Positions 45,471 to 57,812 of a stretch of DNA of 64,000 nucleotides are shown piece after piece (the first letter of the stretch is position 1; each line of letters begins with the position of its first letter). A program made the translations under genes and the position numbers. Source of the DNA: Anas platyrhynchos. Taxonomy: Eukaryota; Chordata; Aves; Anseriformes; Anatidae. Location of the stretch: positions 4,220,501 through 4,284,500 of the forward strand of contig NC_092617.1 of assembly GCF_047663525.1 (NCBI RefSeq). The letters run 5' to 3'. The notes under the pieces are model-generated. The model did no database searches and was not told the origin of the DNA. It saw only the letters and a list, made by a program, of their open reading frames with translations.

Positions 45471-46729
45471 GCCTCTAAGTAAGGATGGAAAATAACCCAA
45501 AGCTGTAGGTGAACCCTGCACAATGTGCCCAGCAGCTCTTTTACCACCCCAAAATTTTGTTTTCTGCAACAAAGTTTCGGATATGGAATGCCTTCTTTGC
45601 ACCCAGGGTACCTTTTTCCAAACCCTCATGCATGGTTCACTTTGTCCCAAGCGTCTTGGAGGCAGTGGCCCACTCTGTGTAGAAAACTGAAAGCAGTCCT
45701 AAAGGATGACTTGGCAAAAGCTGACACCTCTGACATGACAACCCCTATCCAAGACCTCTTCCACTATGGGGCCTACCAGGTACTTAGAAAGAGCCGATCT
45801 CAGAAACTACATGCACAGCAAGTGCCTTCTGCTGCCCTAGCATGGACACTGGCAGATGTGAGCCTAAAGGCACAGATCCCAGCCAGGAGTCAAGGGTGAC
45901 CTGTCAGCTACTTCAGAAAGAGCTCAACTCACAGGCCATTTAACAACCATTTGCTTCCTGCTGGACTTAGTGTTTCTGATGCACCACTGAGCTTATAATT
46001 CCACACCTACAAAACACCCCCTTTTTGGGCCAGGATCTGCCTAGGCAGAGGTGATCTGGTTGTGATCCTCCAAGCTCATGGCACACCTGCTGGGCTCCCA
46101 GCCTCTCTGACACTCAGGAGTCAGTTCTGTGCCAGTCCTGGGAGGTGCTAGGGCAGGAGGGACCTTGCAGGCAGGCAGTGTTCCAGCCCTGTGCCTGTTG
46201 GCGGTCTCTCAGCTCCCTGTGCACAGTGAAGATCACACTCAGGTCCAGAATCCTGAAGCCAGCCTAGAAGACACTCAGGGGAAGCACCCTCCCAGCCCCA
46301 GCCTGAACCCCAGCCCCAGCTGGCGGTGCTGCTCTGTAGAGCGAGGGGGCTCTGGTGCCCAGGGCATGGGGGCATTCTGCAGGGCTGTGCTGGGCAGGCT
46401 GGGAGGCAGACCCAGCTCATGGGGTCACTGCCATTGCCCCAGGGCTGCAAGGAATCACTTGCCGGGCTCCTCTGCTGGGGCTGCTGTGTGCCCTGGGGCT
46501 GCAGAGCTCTCCTCTGCCTGCTCACACCAGATTGAGCACTTCAGCTCTGGTCAGTCCACCTCGGAGGAGATCCCCCCTTAGGTGGGAAGTGCTGCAGTGG
46601 AGGCCAGCTGTGCCACTGCCGTGCAAACTGCCTGTCCCTGCCTGCAGTCCCAGCACAGCCCCACAGCAGCACTGGCACCAAGCTCCAGGAGCAGCCGGGC
46701 CTGAGCCCACCAGCAGGGCTCAGCAGGAC
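45471..46729. other. Gene-free, GC-rich in the second half
   Basis: Contains the displaced beta piece (45810-45900) and a GC-rich part (46320-46550) shared inverted with 39240-39470. The open frames are not conserved. Confidence 0.4.
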
Positions 46730-47112
46730 AGGGCAGCATTGGCAAGAGAGCAGCTCTGCATGCCCCAAGTGCTGGTGCTCCCTGGCCATACTGGTGGGAT
46801 AAGGACTCTTTTCCTCTGCACCCCTGCACACGGGCACTGCCCCTGCAGAGCCAGACCAGGTCTCAGAGGAAGGACGTCAGACCAGGCAGTGCAAGCTACT
46901 TCCTTAAGGTTAAATTCACAGAGAGCATTGGTTCACATGCAGAGTCTATAAGCTATATTCAACAGACATATCCGTATCATTTTAATGGGTGTTCATTAGC
47001 TGAATTAATGTAATAAGAATATGTACAAACACAACAAGAAAGAAAACAAAACAAAACAGGTATACTAGTATTCCGCCAATTATTGACATTACATGTCATG
47101 TGCAGAAGCAGA

Positions 47113-47367
47113 TCAGAAATTTATTACATCCAAGACACATCTCACCATCAATTTCCACAAGGCATGCTTGAGCTCCTGGCTCCTCAAGCTACAGATGAGG
47201 ACGTGCTCCGCTGGAGGCACCACTGAGTACAGAACTGCCACGACCAGGTCCAGGGGATGGGGAGGAGACTGAGGGAGATTCAGGCAGGCAACCATGACAG
47301 GCCTGAGGGAGATGGACACCATGGCCGAGGGAGGGAGGCATGTGGAAAAGGCTTTATGCCAGCCCTG
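47113..47367 (-). pseudogene. OR 3'-end fragment (TM6, TM7 and tail), OR1-type
   Basis: Open from QGWHKAFSTC to a stop at 47113-47115 without frameshift, but with damaging changes: PPSAMVS for PHLAVVS, and PPAEHVLICS for PPAVNPLIYS. The tail (RSQELKHALWKLM.RCVLDVI) and the 3' flank match OR1, not the adjacent OR5. It lies about 490 bases after the OR5 stop on the same strand. Confidence 0.9.
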
Positions 47368-47852
47368 TTATAGCGACAACAGGACTGTCACGTAGATCCA
47401 CAAGGTCTAATCCAAATACACAGCTCCTAACCGTGGCAGCTGGGCTCTTGGCCCTGAGCCCCTCCTTGATGCTATGGCTGCTTCCCCAGCTTGAGAGGAG
47501 ATGGGAAGTGGATACTGAGACCAATGAAATTCCACTGACATCTTTATTGTCTTTCTCTACCAAGGAAGCCTGGTTCTTTATGTACATTAGATGATATAGT
47601 AAAAACTAGCACAAAATGTAACATTCTGAATGGTAAGAATGAGATTATTAAAAACAAAATGAAATATTGTTCAAATACTAAGAGAGAAAAATAATTTTTA
47701 AAATGTTGTATCATTTTCCCAAATACCCTTTGATTTCTCTTGTTTTTCTTATTAATGACAATGTTAGAATAACACCAGTAACAATAAAAATGATATGATA
47801 TAATATGAATCAAAATATTTGCATATTATTAAGAATAGATCTTCTGAACACA
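47368..47852 (-). repeat. 3' flank of OR5 with epsilon-like segment
   Basis: AATAAA on the minus strand (47543-47548) within GACAATAAAGA is shared with 57601-57614 and 57963-57976, and is the likely poly(A) signal of OR5. This piece has no counterpart in the left arm. Confidence 0.5.
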
Positions 47853-48788
47853 TCATGGATGTTTAAGAAGAATGTATGGAAACAGTTTCCTCACTGCATC
47901 CTTGAGCTCCTGGTTCCTCATGCTGTAGATGAGGGGGTTCACTGCTGGAGGCACCACTGAGTAGAGAAGTGCGACCACCAGGTCCAGGGATGGTGAGGAA
48001 ATGAAGGGGGGCTTCAGGTAGGCAAACGCAGCAGTGCTGACCATCAGGGAGACCACAGCCAGGTGAGGGAGGCACGTGGAAAAGGCTTTGTGCCGGCCCT
48101 GAGAAGAGGGCATCCTCAGCACTGCCCTGAAGATCTGCATGTAGGAGAAAACAATGAAAACAAAACAACCAAAGCATGAAGAAAAACTAAACACAAGAGC
48201 CCCAACTTCCCTGAGGTAGCCATCTGAGCAGGAGAGCTTGAGGATCTGGGGGATTTCACAGAAGAACTGGTCCACAGCATTGCCTCGACAGAGGGGTAGG
48301 GAAAACGCATTGGCCGTCTGCAGGGCAGCATTGAGAAAGCCACTGCCCCAGGCAGCTGCTGCCATCTGGGCACAAGCTCTGCTGCCCAGGAGGCTCCCGT
48401 AGTGCAGGGGCTTGCAGATGGCAACGTAGCGGTCGTAGGCCATGACGGTGAGAAGATAAAATTCTGATGCAATCAAGAAGACAAACAAAAAGACCTGTGC
48501 AACACATCCTTGATAGGAGATGGTCCTGGTGTCCCAGAGGGCATTGGCCATGGCTTTGGGCAGAGTGGTGGAGATGCAGCCCAGGTCGAGGAGGGCGAGG
48601 TTGAGGAGGAAGAAGTACATGGGGGTGTGGAGGCGATGGTGGCAGGCTACGGCGCTGATGATGAGGCCGTTGCCCAGGAGGGCAGCCAGGTAGATGCCCA
48701 GGAAGAGCGCGAAGTGCAGGAGCTGCAGCTCACGCGTGTCTCTGAATGCCAGCAGCAGGAACTCACTCACAGAGCTGAAGTTGGGCAT
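47853..48788 (-). CDS. Olfactory receptor, OR14-like (OR5)
   Basis: A 311-residue odorant GPCR, inverted-duplicate partner of OR1. Over the first 290 aligned residues I count 40 differences from OR1, clustered at 101-111 (TM3), 201-213 (TM5) and 249-254 (TM6), where OR ligand contacts are expected. N3-F-S, MAYDRYVAIC, KAFSTCLPHL and NPLIYSMRNQE are intact. From about residue 290 the tail (KDAVRKLFPYILLKHP) resembles OR6, not OR1. The splice acceptor (CATCTTCAG(CAG)) ends 26-29 nt before the ATG, and the putative intron (49102-48818) is nearly identical to that of OR1, including about 130 bases without a difference. Confidence 0.95.
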   Translation of the reverse strand: MPNFSSVSEFLLLAFRDTRELQLLHFALFLGIYLAALLGNGLIISAVACHHRLHTPMYFFLLNLALLDLGCISTTLPKAMANALWDTRTISYQGCVAQVFLFVFLIASEFYLLTVMAYDRYVAICKPLHYGSLLGSRACAQMAAAAWGSGFLNAALQTANAFSLPLCRGNAVDQFFCEIPQILKLSCSDGYLREVGALVFSFSSCFGCFVFIVFSYMQIFRAVLRMPSSQGRHKAFSTCLPHLAVVSLMVSTAAFAYLKPPFISSPSLDLVVALLYSVVPPAVNPLIYSMRNQELKDAVRKLFPYILLKHP

Positions 48789-49102
48789 TTGCTGACTCTG
48801 GACACAGTTGTCTGCTGAAGATGAGATGGCAGAGAAAAGTTATAACAGACTTCTCTCAGGAAAAGCTATTGCAAGTCTTAAAGCATGCTCTAGCCTGAAC
48901 CTCTCTCTTTGCAGGAGAACCTTCCTGCAGCTGTCTTGCTTGAGCAAGATAGAATTTTCTTTTGTTATCTAGTAGTTATCCCTCTAATGGTTAGCATGAT
49001 GAACATGGTCAGGGATTTCTCTGAGAAGAAAGTTGAGAGAGCTGGGAGTACTGAAGCTGCAGTAGAAGTGAAGATGGACAGAATATTCTCGTTTACACTT
49101 AC

Positions 49103-49500
49103 CTTGTCAAGGGCTGTGCAGGTTTCTCCTGGAAGGCAGCTCTCAGCATCCTCCCACTGACAATTGCCCCCAAGCCCTTTCTCCTTCTCTCCTCTCCCCA
49201 TGCCAGCTTCAGTCAGAGCCCCCAGCCCTGCTGCGCTGTGCAGAGGAGCTGCTCCTGGGCACAGCGCTGTCTCTGCTTCATGGGACTTTCTGAAATGTGT
49301 TTTCTCTGTCCCACGAGCCCGGCCCAGCTCAGCAGCACAGCACCAGCCCAAGGCACTGCAATCACCTCTCTGGGGGCTTGGCTGATGAGCCCACGAACCT
49401 CAGGCACTCAGAGACAATTGAAGACATCTCTCCAGAAGTGCAAGTCAGAGGCAAGTTTCCTGCAGTTTCCCCCTGAGGGCCAGCACTGACACAGCCTCCC
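49103..49500 (-). promoter_or_regulatory. Conserved upstream block of OR5: candidate 5' exon
   Basis: Ends in the perfect donor ACAAG|GTAAGT (GT at 49102-49101 on the minus strand), as in OR1. Confidence 0.5.
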
Positions 49501-50347
49501 TTGGAGCTCGTTAGAGCAGAACCCTGGAGGCAGTGAGGACAAGGAGACGAAGGCAATGTGAAGGTGACAGTGATGTGTAGGAAAAGTGGATGTGTGTCAC
49601 CAAGCACAAGGGCCAGGCCTTGACCCCTGGTCTCTAGGAAGGGAAATCCTTTCCTTCGCACCTTGCTCAGGGCTCTTTGTGGGGCAGTAGGAGATGGGGA
49701 TGTGCATGGCCAAGTGCAGGAGAATGGTACGAGCCCTGCCTGGTTCATGGGTGGGGGCGAGGAGGCAATGAGGCCCTGGTTCTTCAATGATCAGATGTCT
49801 CCTCATAGGCCTCAGTGACAGAGACAACAGCCATAGCCATGGACAGAAAGACCTGGGTCCTGCTGGGACTTGCCATAGCCCTTGCTCCTCTCCAAACCAG
49901 GATGGCCTAGAGAATCCCAGACCTGTACCTCTTTACTGGTTAGTTGTAGACACTTGTCCATGTGGTGTCACAGCAGACCTAAGCTGAGTCTGATAACACA
50001 GATCTCCTTGGTGGCCATGCTCCTCATGAGGCAGCTCTGTAGGAAGCTGGCCTGGTTCCTGCTGAGCAGGCACCACTGCTCGTATGGCATCCCTCGTGGT
50101 GCCCAGGCCCTTCTCCTGTGTACTTAGCAGTGTCCCAGTTTCCACTGATGTGTGGGGTTACTCTCCCTCTTGTTCAGGACTAGTGCTCTTCTCCTTGTAA
50201 ATGTCTAGAGGTTACTTTAGACAAAATCCTGCAGTTTCTCAAGCTCCCACCATACTGATGCATCGTTCTGTCAGCTGTTCCTGTCTGCAGGCAGACAGTT
50301 CAGCCTTCATGTGATTGTGCTGTCTCTGACAAGACAGCAGCATTTGG

Positions 50348-50470
50348 AGGTACAGGGGACACAGAATCACACACAGAACCACACAGAATGATCTTGGTTA
50401 GAAGAGACCTCAAGATCATCGAGTCCAACCTCTGACCTAACACTAACAAGTCCTCCACTAAACCAACGTC
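50348..50470 (-). mobile_element. Short CR1 3' end (partner of 2626-2735)
   Basis: CR1 terminus with CACAGAATCACACACAG in reverse. Absent from the paralogous site at 32728. Confidence 0.65.
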
Positions 50471-50624
50471 GGGATAATACAGGAGCAACCAGTTCAATGG
50501 AACTGCAACATAGTCACAGAGAGGTAATGCGTGGAAGGCTGTCAGATTCTACTTTTTCTGTTGTTCATTCTCATGCATGTTGTCAGTTTCTTTGGAGCTG
50601 TGTCCTAAATGATATGGGGCTGTG

Positions 50625-50850
50625 CAGGACAAAGTTAGAAGGGCCAAAGCCCAGCTGGAGCTTAATCAATGCATTCATGTCAAAGACAATAAACACTGCT
50701 TATAGAAATACTTTAAATAAAAGAGGATTAACAGTCATCATAAATTATTGGATGTGGGGGGAAACCTGGTGCCAAGAGATGAGGTAAAGGCTGAGGTACT
50801 TAATGCCTTCTTTGCCTCAGTCTCTAGCAGCAAGACCAGTTGTTCCCCTG
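50625..50850 (+). mobile_element. CR1 LINE internal fragment (partner of 2215-2510)
   Basis: Plus strand reads KAQLELNQ, NKHCL and NAFFASVSS in broken frames. Followed by a poly(T) run at about 50905 and the alpha block to 51112. Confidence 0.7.
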
Positions 50851-51113
50851 GACATTTCTTCCTCCTCATGGCCAGTGCCCACCTTTTAGGGTGGTTTGTA
50901 TCATTTTTTTTTTTTTTTTCTCCTGCTCTTTCCTACTACCACAGAAAGCTCCATCATGGTGGAAACCACTCCTGAAGTAGGCATCCCAACCCAGCCGGCT
51001 CCTTGCGGCCTCTCAGCCAACCAGACACAAGTCACCTCAGCAACAGCTTCCAAGCCAGGGGCCTGCTGCTGGCCTCGCAGCTTCTTGGCTAGACACAGCC
51101 AAGCCTTGTGCCT

Positions 51114-51613
51114 GTGATAAATTAGTAGGGGTTTGTTCATTGTCCTTGAGAATTTAAAGAATCTACTGAGGAGATAAGGTTTCACAACTCACGGCATTGT
51201 AACACGGGGACAAATGGGGAAGGAGGGTTGGGTAAACATCCTTGTTAAAACAAAGATTCTGTAGGATACTACCCATCCACTGCAAGACATCTTGTTTTGC
51301 CCCCACCTGAACACAAGCACAATGCATGATCACCAGAGGAAGAATAACGACCCCCATGTCTGCGCAGCCTCAGAACAAGTCTCGACAAGTCGACAAGTCG
51401 ACAGGTCTCGACAAGTCGACAGGTCTCGACAAGTCGACAGGTCTCGACAAGCCGGAACTTCAATGCTGTAAAACAGCAACACTGGAAAGGGGAAGTTGTG
51501 TGCCATGGTGGAGCGGAGACTCCCCAGCCGCCCAGCGCTGTTTTGCTTGTGTCTGCTTACTTGATTAATAAAATAATTTCAATAGACCAGTAAATTGTGT
51601 GGTCTAACTTATA
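51114..51613 (+). mobile_element. Solo LTR-like element (partner of 1499-1988)
   Basis: TGTGATAAAT to TATAACA, AATAAA near 51566, R-like GGTGGAGCGGAGACTCC at 51509. Holds three full units of the 18-bp minisatellite (51379-51451). Confidence 0.6.
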
Positions 51614-52374
51614 ACATTGCCAAGGTGATAACCCCTCCTTTTCAAGCACTTCTGCAGTTTTTAAGGATTCTGCACATGCTCAGAAGGGAAGTTCCAAAGC
51701 ACTGGAGGTGCCCACTGCTCTAGGTGCCTGCCCAGATCCTCTCATACTCCCTGCTACTCCTCACTTTCCAGCCTTGGGGCAGGTCTCTGGAGGGCGTTCT
51801 TCACGAGTTGTTTATCCTTAAACAACAGTTGAAACACATTCAGGAGACATAACAATAGGACGATCCAATGGATATTCTAAGCTTTGTAGAGGTAGTGTAA
51901 TTAGCCTGGAGGAGAAGGGGGAGGTGAAGAAGTGGAGGTGTCCCTCCCTTTTCCTCTCCTAGATTGGCTCCCTAAAGCAAAAAGGTCAAGCCTGTAATTC
52001 TTAAGTTACTGAGTAATGGTTCCTGAGGAATGGATGTGATGGCAATGCTCAGTACAAAGAACAGATTTGTCACATGACCAGTAATTTTATAGACTCATAA
52101 GGTAGTGTTACACAACATAGCAAAATATCTTTAAACCAGACCCAAAAATGATAAACAGCACAATGGGAACACAGGCAGTAAGTAATGTGCTATACAACTC
52201 ATTTCTGAATGAAAGCCCAACAGACCTGAGATCCAAAATGTCGACCTTGTGATCAGCAACTATTAAACTGGTCTAATGCTTATAACAATTTAACTTTAGC
52301 ACTCTGTGGTAAGATCTGTCCTTATCTCAACCCTTTGTGCCCCACACCGTGTGCCAAAAAGACTTTTGTGGTTT
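51614..52374 (-). mobile_element. ERVL-like leader remnant (partner of 734-1498)
   Basis: Reverse complement of 734-1498; direct copy of 27905-28640. Confidence 0.6.
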
Positions 52375-52960
52375 AACGCGGCAGTTCGAGTACATGGAAT
52401 TATTTGAAGAGGTCCAGAGGAGGGCCACAAAGACGATCAAGGGGCTGGAGCACTTCTGCTATGAAGGTGTGTTGAGAGAACTGGTACTACTTAGACGTTT
52501 AGATGTAGAGCTTAGGGATATGGTTTAGTGGGGACTGTTATTGTTAGGTTAGAGGTTGGACTCGATGATCTTGAGGTCTCTTCCAACCTAGAAATTCTGT
52601 GATTCTGTGTGTGATTCTGTGATACTTAGTACCGGAGAAACCTTAGAGCAACCTTCCAGTACTTAGAGAGGACCTACGGGAAAGTTGGGGAGGCAGTCTG
52701 TCTAGAAGTGTAGTGATGGGACAAGGAGAAATTACTTTAAACTAGAAGAGGGCAGATTTAAATTAGATATATGAAAGAAATTCTTTCCTCTTAGGATGGT
52801 GAGGCACTGGAACAGCTTTCCTGGAAAAGCTGTGAATGTCCCATCCCTGGAAGTGTTCAAAGAGAGGTTGGAATGAGTTTTGAGCAACCAGGTCTAGTAG
52901 GAGGATGGTTGGAATAAAGGGATCTTTAAGATCCCTTTCAACCCAAACCATTCTATGATC
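52375..52960 (+). mobile_element. CR1 LINE 3' end with nested CR1 tail
   Basis: Host CR1 with a nested insertion at about 52495-52622 flanked by TACTTAG repeats. Partner of 155-733. Confidence 0.8.
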
Positions 52961-53094
52961 CCGTGCTTCTATGATTATCTGTGACACTGCTACCATTGTC
53001 ACACAGAATCACACTGTCCTTCTGAAGCCCATAATGTCTCTCCTCAGAGATTTTAACCAAGATTTATGGTTAGTCCAGCTGGCATCCTGTTACA

Positions 53095-54175
53095 AGTGGT
53101 GTCCCCCATGGGTCGGTACTGGGACCTATCTTGTTTAAGGTCTTTATTGATGACCTAGATGAGGGGATTGAGTGTACCCTCACTAAGTCTACAGATGACA
53201 CCAAGTTGGGAGGTAGTGACGATCCGCATGAGGGTAGGGTGGCCCTTCAGAGGGACCTGGATAGGCTGGATTGCTGAGCTAAGGTGAATGGGGTGAGGTT
53301 CAACAAGGCCAAGTGCAGGGTCCTGCACTTTGGCCACAATGACTCCATGCAACGCTATGGGCTTGGGACACAGTGACTAGAGGATTGTGAAGAGCAAAAG
53401 GACCTGGGAGTGTTGATGGATGCTCGGCTGAACATGAGCCAGCTGTGTGCTCAGGTGGCCAAGAAGGCCAAGGGCATCCTGGCTTGTATAAAAGCAGTGT
53501 GGCCAGTAGGGCTACGGAAGTGACTGTCCCCGTGTACTTGGCTCTGATGAGGCCGCACCTCTAATACACAGTTTAGTTTTTGGCCCCTCGTTACAAGAAG
53601 GACATCGAGGTCCTGGAACATGTCCAGAGAAGGGCAACCAAACTGTTGAGGGGGCTGGAGCACAGGTCTTATGAGAAGTGGCTGAAGGAATTGAGATTAT
53701 TAACTTTGGCGAAGAGGAAGCTCAGGGGAGACCTCATTGCACTCTACAACTTCCTGAAGAGAGGTTGTGATGAGGCGGGGGTTGGCCTCTTCCCTCAGAT
53801 AACTAATGATAGGACTTGAGGAAATGGCCACAAGTTGTGCCAGGGGAGATTTAGATTAGATATCACGAAAACCTTTTTCTCTCAAAGAGTAGTCGGGAAC
53901 TGGAATGGTCTGCTCAGGGAGGTGGTGGAATCACCGACCCTCAGTGTTCAAGAAGCACCAGGACAAGGTGCTAGGAGATATGGCTTAGTGGCTTAGTGGG
54001 TAGTATTAGTGATAGGAAGGTTGGACTAAATGGTCTTGTAGGTCCTTTCCAAATTTGTGCTTTTATGATTTCAATGACTCTATCATAGAACAAGCGGAAT
54101 GGTTTTAAACTTCAAGAGGGTAGATTTAGATCCGATAGTCAGATGAAATTCTTGACTTGGAGGTGAGGCACTGGC
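53095..54175 (+). mobile_element. CR1 LINE, C-terminal RT and 3' end
   Basis: Direct duplicate of 29240-30345 with more stops (for example in the first 500 bases); an open frame remains at 53580-53819. Confidence 0.8.
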
Positions 54176-54760
54176 ACTTGTGCAGTAGGTCCAGAGGTCA
54201 CCCAGAGGGAGTTTGGATCAGCCCATGGCCTTGTGTTTGAAGGAACAGCTGGTGAGAGTGGAGAGGCAGCAGTGAAATCATGGGAACAGCAGAGTGAGAA
54301 CAAGGATGGGGGAAGAAATGTGTCTGTCTGCAGCCTTCAGGGAAGTGTGAGACAGCACAGGAAAGCGTGCAGAGGAGAAGGCAGAGGGCTCTGACAAGAA
54401 TGGAAGGCTGAGCAGCACTGACAACTTTGTCCCCTTGGCCATGGCTTATAAGGAGACGTCTTTTACTCATGGCATTGGGGCCGTGTATCCTCCTTTCAAC
54501 CCTTCACAAACACTGGAAGGTGTCATACAATTGTCCTTCACATGATATTGTGGGCATCACCCCCTACCCCACAGACCCCAGAAAGAGTGAGACATGGGGA
54601 TGCTGGGGGTGCAGGATCTCCCCTCCCAGTGGCTGGGGTCAGGCCTTGGCCCTTCTGATTCACCAAAATTAACAGTGATTTTCTCAGCACAGTGCCTTTG
54701 CGTCTCTGTAATCATGGCTTCCAGTTATCTGCCCTTATAATTCCCACAGGAGGCTTTGTG
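54176..54760 (-). repeat. Duplicon with the empty solo-LTR site (second copy)
   Basis: Direct copy of 30346-30930; single TACT at 54464-54467. No gene is seen. Confidence 0.65.
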
Positions 54761-54799
54761 AGTAATCGAATAAAATAGCCAACAGAGTATTGAGTATTC

Positions 54800-55960
54800 T
54801 AATACTACAGAATAGTGTAGCCAACAGAGGTGAGACAAGTACTCTGATATAATGACAGGCATCAGAAAGCTGATCCCAGTTAGATGACTGATAAGGGGAG
54901 GTCAGGAGTAGCCTGGCCAGGAGAGATGTGAGATTTGGGGAAGGGAAGAAGAAGGGAAGAGGAGCTCGGAAGCTTACCTTTGTAGAGATAAGAGGGTTCA
55001 TGCAATATTGATGCTGCTGTAACACTGACTTCAGTCTTGTTACGCCTTTAAACAATAACAATAATCCCCAACCTAAACGTTAGTCCAACATGCTGACAGG
55101 AATCCACTATTGTAAAGCAGAACTCAAAATATCACCTCAAGATAAACTCAGCGCAGAGCCCCTATCCCTTACATTTCCTCTCTTGCTCACCCTAATCCCT
55201 GCCCTTAACACTAACATTAAATGCTCTATTTATCCCAAGACTTCTTCCCAGACCTAAACAAAACCCTAAGCCATAATGCTTGCCCATACCCTAACCACAC
55301 ACCTGACACCACAAACAGAACAGCAAACCTTCCAACTAAAACTTTGTTTACTCTCTAAACCAGAAAGGTAAGTCCCAGTCTGTAGGGGACTAGAGAGAGG
55401 TTAGCTCTGCCTCAGGATCTCCTGCCCCAGCAGCAGGAATGTGACTGTGGCATAGACTGTGAGGTCACTTCTGTCTCTGCCCTTGATAGGGCAGCAGCAG
55501 GAACGTGTCACAGAAAGGGACTGTGAGGCCACTTGTGTCTGGAGGGGGCAAGTCAGCCTTGGCTCCTCGCTGGGTTCTGCACTTTTGGGCTGACATCTGG
55601 CAGTGGCCCTGCTAGGCCAGCAGAAGGCACCTGCTTGGCATGCTGACTGGGGGATCCCCTCTGCCTCCACACCCAGGAGGACCCAGGCAGAAAGAAGGCC
55701 CCAACATGGGTTGTCCTGTCCCTTCTGCTTGAGTCCATGACTGGGCAGCAACAGGCACAAGGCTTGGCTGTGTGTAGCCAAGAAGCTGCAAGGCCAGAAG
55801 CAGGCCCCTGGCTTGGAAGCTGCTGCTGAGGTGACTTGTGTCTGCTTGGCTGAGAGGCCAGAAAGAGCCTGCTGGGTTGGGATGCCTACTTCAGAAGTGG
55901 TTTCCACCCTGACGGAGTTTACTTTGGTAATATGAAAGAGCAGGAGAGAAAAACTGCCAC
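54800..55960 (-). repeat. Alpha-beta-delta module, copy 5
   Basis: Holds the intact 61-codon frame (55553-55738) and a 236-codon overlapping frame (55401-56111) that extends the one in copy 3. No domain is recognised. Confidence 0.65.
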
Positions 55961-55984
55961 AAAGTGCACCCTGGAAACTTGGCA

Positions 55985-56260
55985 CCGGCCATGAGAAGGA
56001 AGAAATATCCAGGGGAACAACTGGTCCGTCTGCTAGAGTTAGAGGCAAAGAAGGTGTTAAGAGCCTTTGCTTTACCTCCTTTCTTGTTACCAAGTTTCCC
56101 CTCACATGCAATAAAGGATGATGATTCTCCCTAATCTTCCTTTATGTGAAGTATTTATATAAGCAGTTTTTATTTTCTTTGACAGTAATATACCACTGGA
56201 GCTCCAGCTGGGCTTTGGCCCTTCTAATTTTGACCTGCACAGCCCCATAACATTCAGGAC
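55985..56260 (-). mobile_element. CR1 LINE internal fragment
   Basis: Counterpart of 2215-2510 and 32340-32600, degenerate. Confidence 0.6.
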
Positions 56261-56329
56261 ACAGCTCCAGACAAACTGAAAGCATGCATGGGAGGAAAGC
56301 ACAAAAGACTTTCCTCAAGTCCTGATGCT

Positions 56330-57812
56330 GCTGTCTTGTCAGAGATAGCACAATCACATGGAATTAGAACTGTCTGCCTGCAGACCTTAACGCCTGACAG
56401 AATGGAGAGTCAGTCCATGGGAACCTTGAGAAACCTCAAGATTTGTCTAAAGGAACATCGTGCCCTTTACAAGAAGAAGAGCCCTGTCCTGCACTGATGA
56501 AGAGTAACCCTACACATCACAAGAAGAGTAACCCTACACATCAGGGCAGCATGGGACACTGCTGAGTGAGCAGTGCCCAGGAGGAGGAGGGCCAGGGCAC
56601 CACAAGGGATGCCATACGAGCAGTGGTGCCTGCTCACTAGGAACCAGGCCAGATTCCTACAGAGCTGCCTTATGAGGAGCATGGCCACCAAGATGATCTG
56701 AGTTATCAGACTCAGTTCACATCTGGTGTGACACCACATGGACAAGTGTCTACAGCCAGCTGGTAAAGAGGTACATGTCTGGGAGTCCCTAGGATATCCT
56801 GATTTGGAGAGGAGTAAGGGATATGGCAAGGCTGAAAGTCCCAACAGGACCCGGGTCTTTGTGTCCATGGCTATGGCTGTTGTCTCTGCCACTGAGGAGT
56901 ATGAGGAGACAGTTTACTGTTAAAGCACAAGGGCCTCATTGCCTCTTTGCCTCCACCCATCAACCAGGCAGGGGTTGTACCATTCTCCTGCACTTGGCCA
57001 TGCACATCCCCATCTCCTGCTGCCCCTTGCAGAGCCCTGAGCACTGTGTGAAGGGAAAGGATCTCCCTTCCCAGGAGCTGCGGGTCCTGCACTTTGCTTG
57101 CTTGCTCTGTGCCATTGGGCTCCCTTAAGGTGTCCCCAAGGCCTCAGGGCTTTTGTTACTGTTTGGTTTTTGTTTGGTGCTAGCAGGGAGGCCAGCTATG
57201 ACAGAGGACTGCACAGTGCCTGCTGCTGCCTGCTGGGACACGGATGCCACTGCAGAGACAACAGGACTGGCACCAGATTACAGGAGATATAATGTCTAAC
57301 CCAAATACAAGAAACACAAGAGAATAATGTGGAAGCCAAAAGAGAGCAGCAGTGAAAAAGCCACGTCCTGCTGCTGGCCATGGCCATGGCTCCAGGGAAG
57401 CAGCAGCCCTGACCCGAAGGCAGCAGAGAGGCAGAACCTAGTGGGCAGTGAGGGGGAGACCCAAGGGCCACTGGGGCTGCTCGTTCATGTTTCAGCTGGG
57501 CTCTTGGCCCTGAGCCCCTCCTGCGTGCCAGGGTTTGCTCCCCCAGCTCCAGAGGAGATGGGAAGAGATGGCAGCTGAGACCAATGAATTTCTGCTGGAT
57601 TCTTTATTGTCTTTATCTACACAGGAAGCATGGTTCTATAGGTAAATCTTTAACAAGTAGAAGGCTAAGAATAATATTATTTATATCTGAAACAATAGTT
57701 AGTGAAAATAATAACACAGACAAATGTAAAAAAAAAAAAAAAAAAAAAAACACTTAAAATTTTCTGAGAAAAATAGGTGTTTCTGATTATAGGCTAATTG
57801 TTATAGGAATTG
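56330..57812. other. Gene-free: OR upstream-type duplicon, then epsilon block
   Basis: 56330-57130 matches 32750-33460; 57180-57640 is the epsilon block (reverse of 37970-38560). A run of about 23 A lies at 57729-57750. No gene is seen. Confidence 0.45.

Larger units (their letters stand above)
46730..53115. repeat. Right arm of the inverted segmental duplication (contains OR5)
   Basis: Reverse complement of 1-5840 with an added stretch at about 47370-47850 carrying a different OR tail and 3' flank. Confidence 0.9.
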
